This document shows, one piece after another, positions 1 to 10,476 of a stretch of DNA of 64,000 nucleotides. This DNA is from Undaria pinnatifida. Its lineage: Eukaryota > Sar > Phaeophyceae > Laminariales > Alariaceae. Below the pieces are notes generated by a model. The model had not been told where the DNA came from. It was given only the letters and a program-made list of their open reading frames with translations, and did not search any database. The position numbers and the translations under genes are program-made. The stretch's first letter is position 1, and each line of letters begins with the position of its first letter. The DNA is taken from NCBI GenBank assembly GCA_012845835.1, contig JABAKD010000026.1:7944058-8008057 (forward strand), read 5' to 3'.

Positions 1-938
1 TACAAACCACTCTGGGCTGTGGGACACGTCCCCTGCCTGTGGGTAAAACGATCATAAAAAAAGACAGTAAACTGAAAGCTTTGTTCTCACCATCGTCTAG
101 GATGGGGATCTGCAGCATTTATTTGTACGAGCAGTATCATGCTGCGAGCGTGTTGTGCTACTTACTCCATGCAGCATTATTCGGGCACTACCAGGCGTAC
201 AACACGCATGATAACACATCGTCTTGACTTGAAAAAAAAGGAATAACCGGGTGCGCTGTCCTGGAAAAGTGATACCTGGAATATAACGTATCCCTTGCAC
301 GCGTGCCCCGCAAGGCATTAATAGGACATGTGGTAACACGGGGTGCGATAGCGAGGAAGTGTGATATCAACCACTTGCAATGATTGCTGAGGAGCGTGAA
401 CTGACCCCAGCCAGGTTGCAGAGGGTGCGATACCAAAGGGTTTGTAAACGTGCGAGGGTTAACGAGTAGTGAGAACGGGCCTCAAGCACTGTTGTGGTGG
501 GCGCATTGGGAGCTGTTGTCAGAGATCAAGGCGCTGTGGCTGACGAGTCAATCGCGGCAGTCGGAGTCTCAGGTGCTTTCTCGGGATTCAGACACAGCAC
601 ATACCAATACTGGTAGCAGCCGTGGCTTGCGTTTTTGTCTCGAAAGAATGACGCGGTGATCATCGCTCGAGGCGCAGCAGCAGCAAGTGGTGTAGGGGCC
701 GCAAAAAATATTCGGTCCACTGTGATGGGGAGCCCTTGCCTCCGTGCTTGTCTCCACACCGGTACGTGTTAAGGAAAGTGACACGCGACACGCGTGCTAT
801 GGACTATCTACTATCCAGGCTGCGATGGTGGGTTTTGTATCAAGTTTGGGGGCTTTTTTCGGCAGTGGCTCGGTGTCACTCTCGCGAGTGACCCACCTGT
901 TCCTGCGCGGCCTCAAGCTTTCGTGCCGTTAAAATTCG
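1..938. other. No supported gene; unique-looking DNA
   Basis: Only short open frames are seen, none with recognisable domains or convincing splice borders. Around 490-760 one + frame is rich in Val, Gly and Ala, but it is broken by a stop and has no start that can be defended. I see no structured repeat here. Confidence 0.5.
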
Positions 939-1030
939 TTATAAGAATCCGCCATGAAATGGCAAGCTACCCTGCGCCAAAAACATAACCATGAATATTT
1001 GTGATGTGGGGTGCAGAGTCACTCGTGCGA

Positions 1031-1240
1031 GTATGATAGTATGATAGTATGATGGTATGATAGTATGATAGTATGATAGTATGATAGTATGATAGTACGA
1101 TAGTATGATAGTATGATAGTATGATAGTATGATATGATATGATATGATATGATAATATATCATATGATAAGATATGATATAATATGATATGATATGATAT
1201 GATATGATATGATATTATATGATATTATATTATATGAAAT
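1031..1240. repeat. TATGATAG/TATGA microsatellite
   Basis: About 200 bases of 8-bp units (AGTATGAT) pass into 5-bp units (GATAT). The array is imperfect towards its right end, where it becomes AT-only. It creates a spurious Tyr/His/Ile-rich open frame on the - strand. Confidence 0.9.
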
Positions 1241-1521
1241 GTGATAAAGCTCAAACCCGATAGTGAACATGGGGGTATTGTCATCCCCTCCCAGAACCTT
1301 GATCTGACTCGACACGTGCGCTGGGGTTCAATTTTGTCCACCGTGTGTGATAACAATGGAGTTTGTAAGTGCTGTTATCAGTTTTAAGGCGTCCCTCCGA
1401 ACGGGCGTTAATATTCAACCCACCCCCGACGGTAAAGAGATGGGAAAAGAAGGGAAAATACACCACAGGGTGTGCTGTATTAATATTGCGGGGGGGTGCT
1501 GGCTTATGATAGTTAGAGCGA

Positions 1522-1580
1522 GATCAAGAATTTCGCCGAAACTCATATTTGCAAGCTGCGTGTGATTTTTCAATCGCGCC
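1522..1580 (-). repeat. Dispersed LTA module, DLTAG subfamily, partial copy
   Basis: On the - strand the copy reads GCAGCTTGCAAATATGAG followed by a frame beginning MSFGEILDLA, one of the divergent members of the dispersed module. The ATG is at 1546. The upstream GAGTATCACAC portion is decayed and the downstream part is not conserved. Confidence 0.6.
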
Positions 1581-1594
1581 CACAACGGTGTGTT

Positions 1595-2665
1595 TCAAAA
1601 GAGGCTTGGCGCTCGCCGACGAAGGAGACTGCTGCTTCTTTATTCGCTGAGTATTATTCCAAATTGCTACAAATTCAATCATGTTTACGTACAATATTAA
1701 CACGGTCAGAGATATGCATGATACGTACAAGTTGCTATCGAAGGAGAGCACCTCGGGGACAAACGAAAGGATGGGCCGGTTGTGGGACCTCGGGGCATCG
1801 TTCGAAATGCCTTCAAAATTGCCATTCGAGGGGTCACCGGCGTATCATTCAAAAATAAATTCAACATCGAAACCAAAAATTTCGACGCTTGATTGATCGT
1901 CTGAGGTATCGTTGGTTTGATAACCTATTATACATACGTATATATGAAGGCATGAAATCAAATTGAGTGTCATATAACAAGCACGAGTTATATGACACTC
2001 AAAGTACAAAATGTCCTCCACAAGGCACCTCGTTAATATAAAAACTGAACACCGCGGGGGTAGACAGAAGGATGCGCCGGTGTTGGGACGTCGGAGGGAG
2101 ACAAAAGGAGGCTTGGCGCTCGCCGACGAGGGATAAATTACTACTGCGATGTTCGCGGGGTTGTGGAGTATCGTTCGAAAAAGCTTCGAAAAAAGATAGC
2201 GATCATATCATACGTGCGTTTACTTACACGGTCTACCTCGTACGTACAAGTTGTACTCGAAACAGAGCAACTCGCGGGGTTACCAGAGGATGGGCCAGTG
2301 TGGGGACCCCTGGGGGAGACCAAAGTGGGATTTCGGGAGTCTGATGACTCATTATTCGCGGGGTATCGCCGCTCGCAGACAAGCGAGTCTGCTGCTTCGT
2401 TGTTTCGTGGTGTCACGTATCGTTCGAAATGGCGTCGGCATCGATAACGATCACACCTACATACTTAAACAATCACACGAAACAGAACACATCGAGGGGG
2501 CCATAAGGACGACAGCGGGTACTGGGACCTCGGCGGGAGGCAAAAGGAATCTTGGCGCCCGCCGACTAGGGAAGGTCTGCGGCTTAGTATCGGCGCTCGC
2601 GGATTAAGGAGAGTCTGCTGCGTTTACTTTCTTATTACAGGGTTGTGGGGTGTCGTTCGAACCGG
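1595..2665. repeat. Degenerate tandem repeat, about 240-bp unit
   Basis: Landmarks recur in the same order: a segment like GGCTTGGCGCTCGCCGACGA (near 1604, 2112, 2550), then TCGTTCGAAA (near 1799, 2171, 2421 and 2653), then a GGATGGGCCGGTGTTGGGACC-like segment. Units are 230-370 bp and diverged, and one is interrupted by the palindrome at 1963-2002. Short open frames inside are not conserved between units, so I treat it as non-coding. Confidence 0.65.
1963..2002. repeat. Perfect 16-bp inverted repeat (hairpin)
   Basis: Arms TTGAGTGTCATATAAC (1963-1978) and its exact reverse complement (1987-2002) are separated by 8 bases. No flanking duplication was recognised. It could be a tiny fold-back insertion or a transcribed hairpin. 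Confidence 0.85.
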
Positions 2666-3436
2666 CCTTGAAATCGCAGAAGCAAAAAAAAAACAGAGAC
2701 GTCCTTGGTAGAAACTGGACTGCAGCAGACAGTAACCAAATTTCCATAGCAGAGAGACCGAGTGGACACTGTGAAGTTATGATTGTGTTATCTGCCGCCG
2801 ACGCCAATGAAGCGGGAACCCCCGGTTCGACTCAACGTATGTGACCCTTTATCTTCATCGCTTGGCAGCGCGGAGTATGTGCCAGGTTTTGCGAAGGAAC
2901 AAGCACGCCTTGATCCAACGAAAACGATACTGGTATGTGGGCGTGAGGCAAGACGGACCTCGATACTTGTACGTACTTATGTAAGTAAAAGGCGATTCGC
3001 TCGGGAAAAAAAACGGAACAATGTGTGTGAAGCGGACAGAGGTTCATGATTGACTGTAGGTGCAAAATGGCGACTTAAAAATGCAAGAGCTCCGCTGCCA
3101 TGCTCCAAGCAAACAACCCGGGCGCCACAGCATGTGTATACCGTTTGTACCTGGTACCTGATACCTTGCTGTAGTACTTGCGATGTACGTGTCTGTCTGT
3201 AAGTTTGTGGCGACAGATGTTTCGTCTTCTCTCCAGCATGAAGAATCCGCACGGACACTGGGTGTGATAGACGTCGATGGGTGGAAGCATCAGTTTAATA
3301 AAACACAGCAGCGCCGAACATGTAGTTGAAGTAGCATCAAAGAGACCGCAGTTTTAGGTCACGTCTGTCACACACCTTATGTCCCATACTGAACACATTA
3401 TATTACGTCTAGACGGCGGTCCGCCACAGGGCTGAG
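2666..3436. other. No supported gene
   Basis: Several ORFs under 95 codons occur on both strands without family signatures. I see no tandem structure. The right edge abuts the truncated 5' end of the LINE copy. Confidence 0.45.
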
Positions 3437-5866
3437 TGTCAGCTAGCTGTACCTGGTCCAAAGAGAGTCATCAAAAACCGGCGAGCTATTGATCTACCAA
3501 GATTAATGGCGATCCCGCATCTCCGAATGAATTTCCAAAACGCGATAGCAGCCAAGCTCGCCTCGCCGATACCCGGTACTAATGCCGGAAGCGTTGATGA
3601 CATGACCCCAATACTAACCGAGACGCTACTGTCGAATGCCGCCGACATAGCGCCCCCTATTCGGCGCAAACAAGTACCGAGGGGCTGGTGTGCGACCGAG
3701 GAGACGAAAGCGGAGTTGAACGCACGATGGCAGGATAGGGAAGACGCGAGAAAACGGGTCCGTTCTGCTCAAAACGATCGTGGTCTACGGTGAGTCTTGA
3801 AGGCGACCACCAAACAGCTGAAAAGCACGCGGGCGGAAGCTGTACAGAGGTTCTTCGAAGATCACGTTAGCCAACTCGAAGGGCGTATCCGAGATGGTGA
3901 TCAATTTGGCTTCTACAAACACCTCAAGGGGATGGATGTGGAAGGGAAGAGGACGTTTAACTCGCAGTATATCAAGGACGAGGAAGGTCGATTGCTGCGA
4001 GATATGCCCTCATCCGCGAGCGGTGGTTGAGGTGGTTTCACAAACTGCTTAACACCAAGTCGACGACCCTTGACCCAAGCATTGTGGACGAGCTCAAGCC
4101 ATGGCCCCCGTGCAGACCACTAGACGATGTCCCGTCTCGGTACGAAGTAGAGGAGGCAATCCGTGCGTTGGCGAACCGAAAGGCGGTAGGGCCCGATGGC
4201 CTCCCGGCCGAGCTCTTGAAGGTTTTGGCCGACGAAGGAGAATTGAACACTCGGAAAGTTCCACGATATCATCGTCGCTGTGTGGAGGGGAGGTGGATTG
4301 CCGCAACAATGGAAATATTCAACGATTGAGGTGCTTCACGAGAAGAAAGATGGGACTGGGAGTGGCAATTATCGTGGCATCTCCCTCGTGGCTCACGCCG
4401 GCAAAGTACTTCTCAAAGTAATCGCGGTTCGCCTGAGTGACTATTGCGAACGCGAGAACATTCTGCAGGAGGAACAGTATGGGTTCAGACCCCAGCGCTC
4501 GACGGTTGACATAATGTTCGTAGTACGACGACTGCAGGAACTGGCGCGGAAGAAGGGCACCCCCTTGTACTTGTGCTTTATCGACCTCACCAAAGCATAT
4601 GACTCCGTCGACCGAACCCTTTTGTGGGATGTCCTTGCTCGTTTTGGCGTGCCACCCAGAATGCTCGCCGTCATCCGCCAATTCCACGGCGGCATGCAAG
4701 CATGCGTGCGGTTGGATGACGGAGAGTCCTCGGATAAGTTCGACGTGGGCCAAAGTCTCAGGCAAGGATGTGTGCTTGCGCCACTGCTGTTCAACATGTT
4801 TGTCATGGCGGTATTGCGTGTGGCCGAGAAACGCTTCCTCGCTGATGCAGCCATCACGGACAACATGGTGCAGCTCCAACGAAAGAAGGAGAGAGGCGAG
4901 AAGAAGGGCACTTCACGCACAGGCAAAGTCGACGGGTGGGGGGGGAAGGAGAAGGAGGAGATGCAGAGGTTGTGGGGTATGCTGTACGCTGATGATGCGG
5001 GCATCGTATCGCGATCATCAGAAGGGCTGGAGAGGATGATGACGGTGATCGTGACTGCGTGCTCGGCGTTCGGGCTTGCGGTATCCGAGGCGAAAACCGA
5101 GATTATGTGCCTGCAAAACAAAGGCTGGGGGAAGGTGTCCTTCACAATCAATGCAGCCGGCCAGGTATACAAACAAACAATCCAGTTTGTGTACTTGGGC
5201 GGGGCTATCACCGCAGACAAAGACCTTAGCATTGAATTAACGCGGCGTCTTCAGAGGGCCTGAGCGTGCTTCCAACGATACAAGATGGAAATCTATGATC
5301 GTCCGGGTGTGCGCTTACGATTGAAGGTGCGGTTGGTGAAAGCTGAGGTGGTCGAGACTCTACTCTACGGTTGCATGACGTGGAGCCCAAACAAGCCTGA
5401 CTATGACAGGCTACGACGGGTTCACCACTCCATGCTCCTCCGATGCCTCGGATGGCGAAAACGGAAGCGCGACGACCACACCCTATCGTACGCCGACGCG
5501 CTTGCCAAGACAGCTTCCGAGAGCATAGAGGCGATAGTGCGCAAACGGAGGATATTGTTTGCGGGATTCGTAGCACGTATGGGGGAGGAGCGTCTGCCAC
5601 AGAGGGTGATGTTTGGGGAGCTTGTTGGGGGTAAGGGCTACTCAGGGGGGCAAGAGAAGGACTGGCTGGCTCATTTGAAGGAGTATATGTCGGTCTTCGG
5701 AATGAAATTCGAAGGGTGGCGAAAGGCTGCTCAGAAAGACGACAGATGGTTTCGACGAGTAGAGGAGGAAACCGAGATATTCATGCGGAATTGGCATGAA
5801 ACGGAGAGACGCTGCAGAGCGACGCGCAAAGGCTGCGGCAGCGCCATCCACCGTCTGCATCTCTAA
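3437..5866 (+). pseudogene. 5'-truncated LINE (non-LTR retrotransposon) with reverse transcriptase
   Basis: The open frame, disrupted in places, encodes the linker and reverse-transcriptase part of a LINE polyprotein. The longest block (4280-5263) holds the RT signatures: [31 protein letters not shown], the catalytic LYADDAG and VYLGGAIT. The same frame continues at 5285-5866 through the thumb and connection region (LLYGCMTW, then a basic C-terminus). An in-frame TGA at 5261-5263 stops the protein where the family usually has Trp. A second TGA lies at 3791-3793. The frame shifts near 4005 and returns near 4260. No endonuclease domain is visible upstream of about 3437, so the copy is 5' truncated, as is usual for LINEs. 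A G-rich tract follows the last stop. It is most likely a dead copy, but only mildly decayed. Confidence 0.9.
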
Positions 5867-6545
5867 GTGGCCGGGGAGAGGGGGGAGGGGGGGAAGGGGC
5901 GGGGGGGGAGGGGGGAAGGGGGGAAGGGGGGGGGGGGGAAAGGGGGGGCGTCATGCCCAAGAGACTGAAGTTTGGGTCTGGCCATCATCGTCTTGCAATT
6001 TGTGGGCCTTCCAATGGCCGTCACAAGATAGCGTAAGACCGCGCTGACTTCTTCGCCATGTTGCGTTCTCTCCCCAGTGCCATTGATGATGCGCTTGATA
6101 CCCTCTATGAGCCCAATGCTGTCTTTAGTCAGTTCCTAGGGTCTGCTAGTATGACATTTTTTTCTCTTTTCCTTTCCTTGCTTCCTGTTCTTGTCTTGTC
6201 TTTTCTTACTTTTCTTGTTTTTTTCTTTCTTCCCTTTCCTTTTTCGCTTTTTCGCTTTCTTGTCTTTTCTTTCCTTTCCTTTATCTTTTTTTCTTTTATT
6301 TGCTTCTTTTTTCCAATTGAATTACGTTTGTCGTGCGTATGCGTAGTGATAGGTACTACGTGCAACATATACGTGGTAGTCTTTCTTGGGTGGCAAGCGG
6401 TATAGTCGGTTTGTCCAGGCGCGGGTAGTGAGACGTATGCACCGGTATGGACCTGGCACATCGTAGACTGACTCCCGATTTCACTTTTATATGTTCCTGG
6501 TGGAGGTATGAATTGGGTCGGCTGTGACATATGCGTGTACCACCT
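5867..6545. other. G-rich tract and pyrimidine-rich stretch after the LINE
   Basis: Positions 5876-5950 are almost pure G with a few A, directly after the LINE stop, and may be its degenerate tail. Positions 6150-6310 are about 90% pyrimidine on the + strand (TTTTCTT runs), which yields a spurious Lys/Arg-rich frame on the - strand. No gene is supported. Confidence 0.6.
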
Positions 6546-6550
6546 TTGGT

Positions 6551-6645
6551 TTGTTTGTGTTTTTCCCTGGGGTATTCCTCAGCTCCAGAGTGACTGGAGC
6601 CTGTCCTGTGACAACGGACTTGATTATGCGAGTTAATGTGAGAAC
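6551..6645 (+). repeat. Dispersed repeat A, copy 1
   Basis: About 90 bases containing TTTTCCCTGGGGTATTCCTC, then a short CTCCAG/CTGGAG stem-loop, then CCTGTCCTGTGACAACGGAC and a GATTATGCGAGTTAA tail. The same ordered segments recur at 8637-8715 (-), 50425-50545 (+) and 51250-51322 (-). Confidence 0.8.
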
Positions 6646-7125
6646 AACAACACATGAAAGAAAAAAAAGTTGTTGGTGGCTTTACAACGCATTTGACTCA
6701 AAGAACAACAACAAGGAGGAAAGAAGGAAGCATAAAAATACTCGTGTTGTACATCATTGTGACTCTCGGCATCACATTTTATTAATGTTTGCTGGCTTGC
6801 GTTGTCGCGCTCAGCTGTTTAGGAGGCACGGACGATGTACTGCTGTATGTACTTTGCTGCCGTGCGCAGGGCCGATTGCAGGCTGGCCTGCTGTGCTTGC
6901 GGGACGTGGGCACTGCTGTGGCTATCGGAGCTTGGTGTGCACCTTCACTTCGTGGTGTGCGCAGAAGAAGCATATTGGAAAAAAGAAGAAAAGAGGGGGG
7001 GAGGAGAAACAGTCGAGGGATCGATAAGGAAAAAATAGTTTCCCTCGGCAAGTCAGAGCTGAGAGTAGTCTGAGAGGCCAGAGAACTGCCAAGGTGCCCT
7101 CCGAAGGAATCGACTTTACGTAAGT

Positions 7126-7503
7126 GAGTATTACTATGTGGCTTAGTTTGGGTAAGCAATCGGTTAACCTTTTGCAAGTGGTCAAACGGACTAATACCCC
7201 ACTAATACCTTAACAAATGGCGTCGTCGGCAGACCATGGGTTTTTGGGGTCGTGGGTTCAAATCCCACATCCACCATAATAAAACTTTTCAGATTTTCCC
7301 ATGTCGAACTTGAAAAATACTCTCCCCGGTATCCCCAGGAAATGAAGCCGCTTGGATGTTGACAGGTCCGCCCGTATATCCGGCCGACCTGGTATCCCGC
7401 CGTTTCAGGGGGGGGGGAGTGTTATAAGGCTTAGTTTGGGTAAGCTATTGGTTAACCTTTTGCAAGTGGTCAAACGGACTAATACCCCACTAATTCCTTA
7501 ACA
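7126..7503 (+). mobile_element. Miniature LTR retrotransposon (TRIM-like)
   Basis: The right terminal repeat, 7420-7503 (84 bp), begins TGTTATAAGG and ends CCTTAACA, giving the TG...CA ends and TGTTA/TAACA inverted tips of an LTR. A left copy ends with TAACA at 7215; its first bases (about 7126-7133) are diverged. Two bases after the left repeat is TGGCGTCGTCGGCA (7218-7231), with the position and TGG start of a primer-binding site. An A/G tract (7407-7419) lies right before the right repeat, where a polypurine tract should be. The internal region is only about 200 bp with no coding capacity. It contains a tRNA-T-arm-like GTGGGTTCAAATCCCAC near 7256. I did not find a clear target-site duplication. 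Confidence 0.7.
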
Positions 7504-7654
7504 AACAGTATCTGTATAAATTGGTAGACATTACTACTCACTCCATTCCAGAGGTCGCCCTCCGCATACTCTCCCACCTCTCAGTCATCTCTAGCTCTCA
7601 ATTGCCGACGGGAAAATGACTTCCTTCTAAAAAAACTTCATAGATCTTTGGTAT

Positions 7655-7745
7655 TATGGTCAAATAAATGGTCAAGACGACAAACTTTTAGTTTGAGGAC
7701 GTGAGTTCGAGAATCGCAGAGTTGCCTTCTTTATTGCGCGCATTT
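7655..7745 (+). repeat. tRNA-like sequence (Lys TTT-like), SINE or tRNA relic
   Basis: A D-arm-like TGGTCAAATAAATGGTCAAG is followed by an anticodon-type arm with loop CTTTTAG (anticodon TTT). A T-arm-like GTGAGTTCGAGAATCGC follows with two extra bases. The acceptor ends pair poorly. It is not an intact tRNA; it looks like a tRNA-derived repeat. Confidence 0.3.
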
Positions 7746-8067
7746 TATACGATTTTTTATTTTTTGTATCTCCTGCTTTGTTCTTGTCTATTCCTTGTCT
7801 CACGCCAGGCAGAAAGGAATCCTTCTGGTTTTCTATTTTCCGTTTTGCTTTCTGCTGCTGTAGTTCATATTTCTCCTTTGGCTTGACTTTTGTACCCCGT
7901 ACGCTGATACCAGGTACCAGGTATTTCATTTGCTTTCCTCTGTTGTTCATTTGGGAATGATTTTGGTTAGAATTCTCTTCTTCACAGACAATAGTACGTA
8001 CGAGAATGCATTTTCTGTCTTTTTTTCCTCGTTGTTGTTGTTCTTTGAATGCGTAGTACATAATAAC

Positions 8068-8145
8068 GCGAATATGACGATCGACCCGAAAAATGTCGAA
8101 CTCACAGCCGACGTTGTTACAAGAGTAATTTCATACCAGTAAAAT
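8068..8145 (+). repeat. Dispersed LTA module, ELTAD subfamily copy
   Basis: The ATG at 8074 opens a 22-codon frame beginning MTIDPKNVELTADVV and ending at a TAA. The usual GCTTGCAAAG leader is degraded, but the coding part matches the other ELTAD copies at peptide level more than at DNA level. Confidence 0.65.
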
Positions 8146-8636
8146 ATAGCCACACCAATAACTGCTTCTGCGCACAACATCACGAGAAGACCCGGCATAG
8201 TTTTCTGCACCACTTAGCTCTTGGCATTTGAAAGTGGTCCGTTGCTCCAACTTGTGAACGTTCTCTGCCCTCTGTCTGCTTTACACTTTGTTCGGTCTGC
8301 TTCCTTGAGCGAGCGCAGCGGGCGGCGTATTGCCGAACGCGGAGCGCAGCCGTGTCAAACTACTTGTACACGATAGCAAGAATCTCCCCCTACCGCTGTT
8401 GTTGTTGTTGTTGATGTTGTGGAAGATCCCCCCCCTATCTCTGAGAACACCCCGGGGTGTTATTTTTCACCAAAAGAGTCTACGCGTCCTTGGGGGGGGG
8501 CGTTCACAGAGGACGTTACATATGACGGTATACCGCCCAATAGTATGTGGTATAGGACTTGAGATTAGTGCTTACGATATACTGGTGTGGTGGTACAGCA
8601 AAACATATGCTGTATATTTTTTTATGTTCTCACATT

Positions 8637-8715
8637 GACTCGCAAAGTCCGTGGTCACAGGACAGGCTCCAGTAAGTCTGGAGTGGAGGAATACCCCGGG
8701 AGGACGAAAACATAA
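8637..8715 (-). repeat. Dispersed repeat A, copy 2
   Basis: Inverted copy of the repeat at 6551-6645: GTGGTCACAGGACAGGCTCC, then GTCTGGAGTGGAGGAATACC. Substitutions are scattered and the stem-loop is partly preserved. Confidence 0.75.
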
Positions 8716-9080
8716 ACCGATAATCTACAGCAGTACAACGTGTCAACAGGAGAACACCACGCAGCAAGCGCAATAGCGTGGGAACAAGGGTGTGCAAAAC
8801 GATCGTCTCCGTCGCTCGCATGTTCGCGTGAGATACGACGGCATTAAACAGCAACACCCAAGCAACGTTCATGTTCACATGTTCGCGGGATGCTGGAATG
8901 TTGGTGCTAGAAACGCAAAAGCTCGAAGGCACAGTTTACAAGTTGCTGTTGACGGGTCTACTGGTACGTCGCACGCGAAAACCAACCGAACAGCTGCTGC
9001 TTGGCTGGCTCGCTTTATACCGGTTGTCACCTGTAGACTTCCTTGAGCCCCCACCAGATAAAGAGGATTAAGCAAAATTA

Positions 9081-9436
9081 GAGCTGTGAGTCGGCATAAC
9101 TCAAGTCACCAACTAGTTATTAGTCGGACTAATAATAGTTGGTCGTTTCCAGGAGGTGTCGACTATCCGACTTTTAGTGGGTGTCCATACACTCGTACTA
9201 CTGCTGTAACCCTAATTGGGAGGATCGTTCATTGCGGAGTGCGTTTTTCCTTCTTTTTTGGTGGGGCCCGCTCGGCCGGGGAGGGGCTGACTTGGCTCGA
9301 ATCGCTCTCCTGACTTAGGTCGGCAAGTCGGCTGACCAACCGATTTGCCGACTAAAATCACTTAGATGGTTAACGCACCTTACCGTCAGTTGTTCTACTA
9401 GACTACTAGTCTTGAAATCTTGCCGACTCACAGCTC
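9081..9436. mobile_element. MITE with 16-bp TIRs and nested palindromes, copy 1
   Basis: Perfect terminal inverted repeats GAGCTGTGAGTCGGCA (9081-9096) and its complement (9421-9436) enclose 356 bp. An internal palindrome CCAACTAGTTATTAGTC/GACTAATAATAGTTGG lies near the left end. A second set of GTCGGCAAGTCGGCTG-type inverted segments lies near the right end. No transposase frame is present. A 334-bp copy lies at 35894-36227. The left flank is TA; the right is CA, so a TA target duplication is possible but not proven here. Confidence 0.85.
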
Positions 9437-10470
9437 CATGATACCAAACACTTCGTACTACATTGTACTTGTACCGTACGAATGATTTTAAAGTTCTCCA
9501 ATGAACATATTGAACTTGCTCGGCCGGTAACAACATGTGAGTACAAAACAGCAAGCTGGGGCCAACGCACGAACAGAGATCAGCAGTCGATCGAGCACTA
9601 CCGACTTCGATCCCTATACATGCTATACCTCGCATTGTACAGCGGCAAGACCTGAGTCGGCAGTCGGCACCGACCACAACAAGCCACCGAGAGCTCCTCC
9701 CGACATGAAAAACTTTAAACTAGACGACACGTCCTACGTTTTTTTACTTTAAAATTAAAAAGAGTCGGAAAAAAGTGAAAAAAGACAGCAGCGTGCGAGT
9801 GCATGTAGCCCACCTTGCAAATCACGTTTTTCGATCCCTCTGACTTCGCGTTGAGCTCTGCCATGAAGACTAGAGAAGAAAGGGATATCGCTTGTGTGGG
9901 GAATCTCGTACGAAACCGAGCTCATCGTGGTCGGCGGCGCCGCGTTGTTCTTGTTTGAAGCATCCGGTCGCCCGCTTCAGGCGGACGATTTTTTCAGGTA
10001 GGAACGTATAGGGCTGGAAGGCTTTTTCCTTTTTGAAACTGCCGCTGGTAGCATCAAGAAAAATACTTTTCGGTGGTTTACGAGTGCAAGACGTCATGTC
10101 TACGTTCCTGTTTCTGTGCTCCGTGCGGCCCCTGGTTGGTACGTAGTCATATAAGTACATTTATATTCCCGTTTCGTCGATCCCTCCCACGTGTAGTATC
10201 GTGCATAATTTCAATATACGGAGTACTTTCGTCCGATCTTTCACGTGTCTTCTTCATCATCAATCTTGAATCTTGCTGTCAGCCCCCCGTTTACAGCTTA
10301 CCTACAAGTAAAGTATGTGTTGTGCGAGTTGTTAATACATAGTATATACACGTCGACGGTGCAGTACCACAAATCGACCGCATGCGTATAATCGTATCGT
10401 CAGTGAGTGTACTCGCAGTGTAACACAATGCAAAGCGCAGGGCGATACTTACGTACTGCTCGCGTACTTA
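9437..10470. other. No supported gene
   Basis: Only short ORFs lacking recognisable domains or coherent splice borders. I see no repeats longer than a few tens of bases. Confidence 0.45.
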
Positions 10471-10476
10471 TTTCCC

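Noticed and set aside
4319..5232. Long - strand ORFs over the LINE (186 and 263 codons)
   Set aside because: Antisense shadows of the reverse-transcriptase frame.
7672..8061. 129-codon Lys-rich - strand ORF
   Set aside because: Composition follows the AT-rich, pyrimidine-rich + strand, and a tRNA-like repeat overlaps its end.
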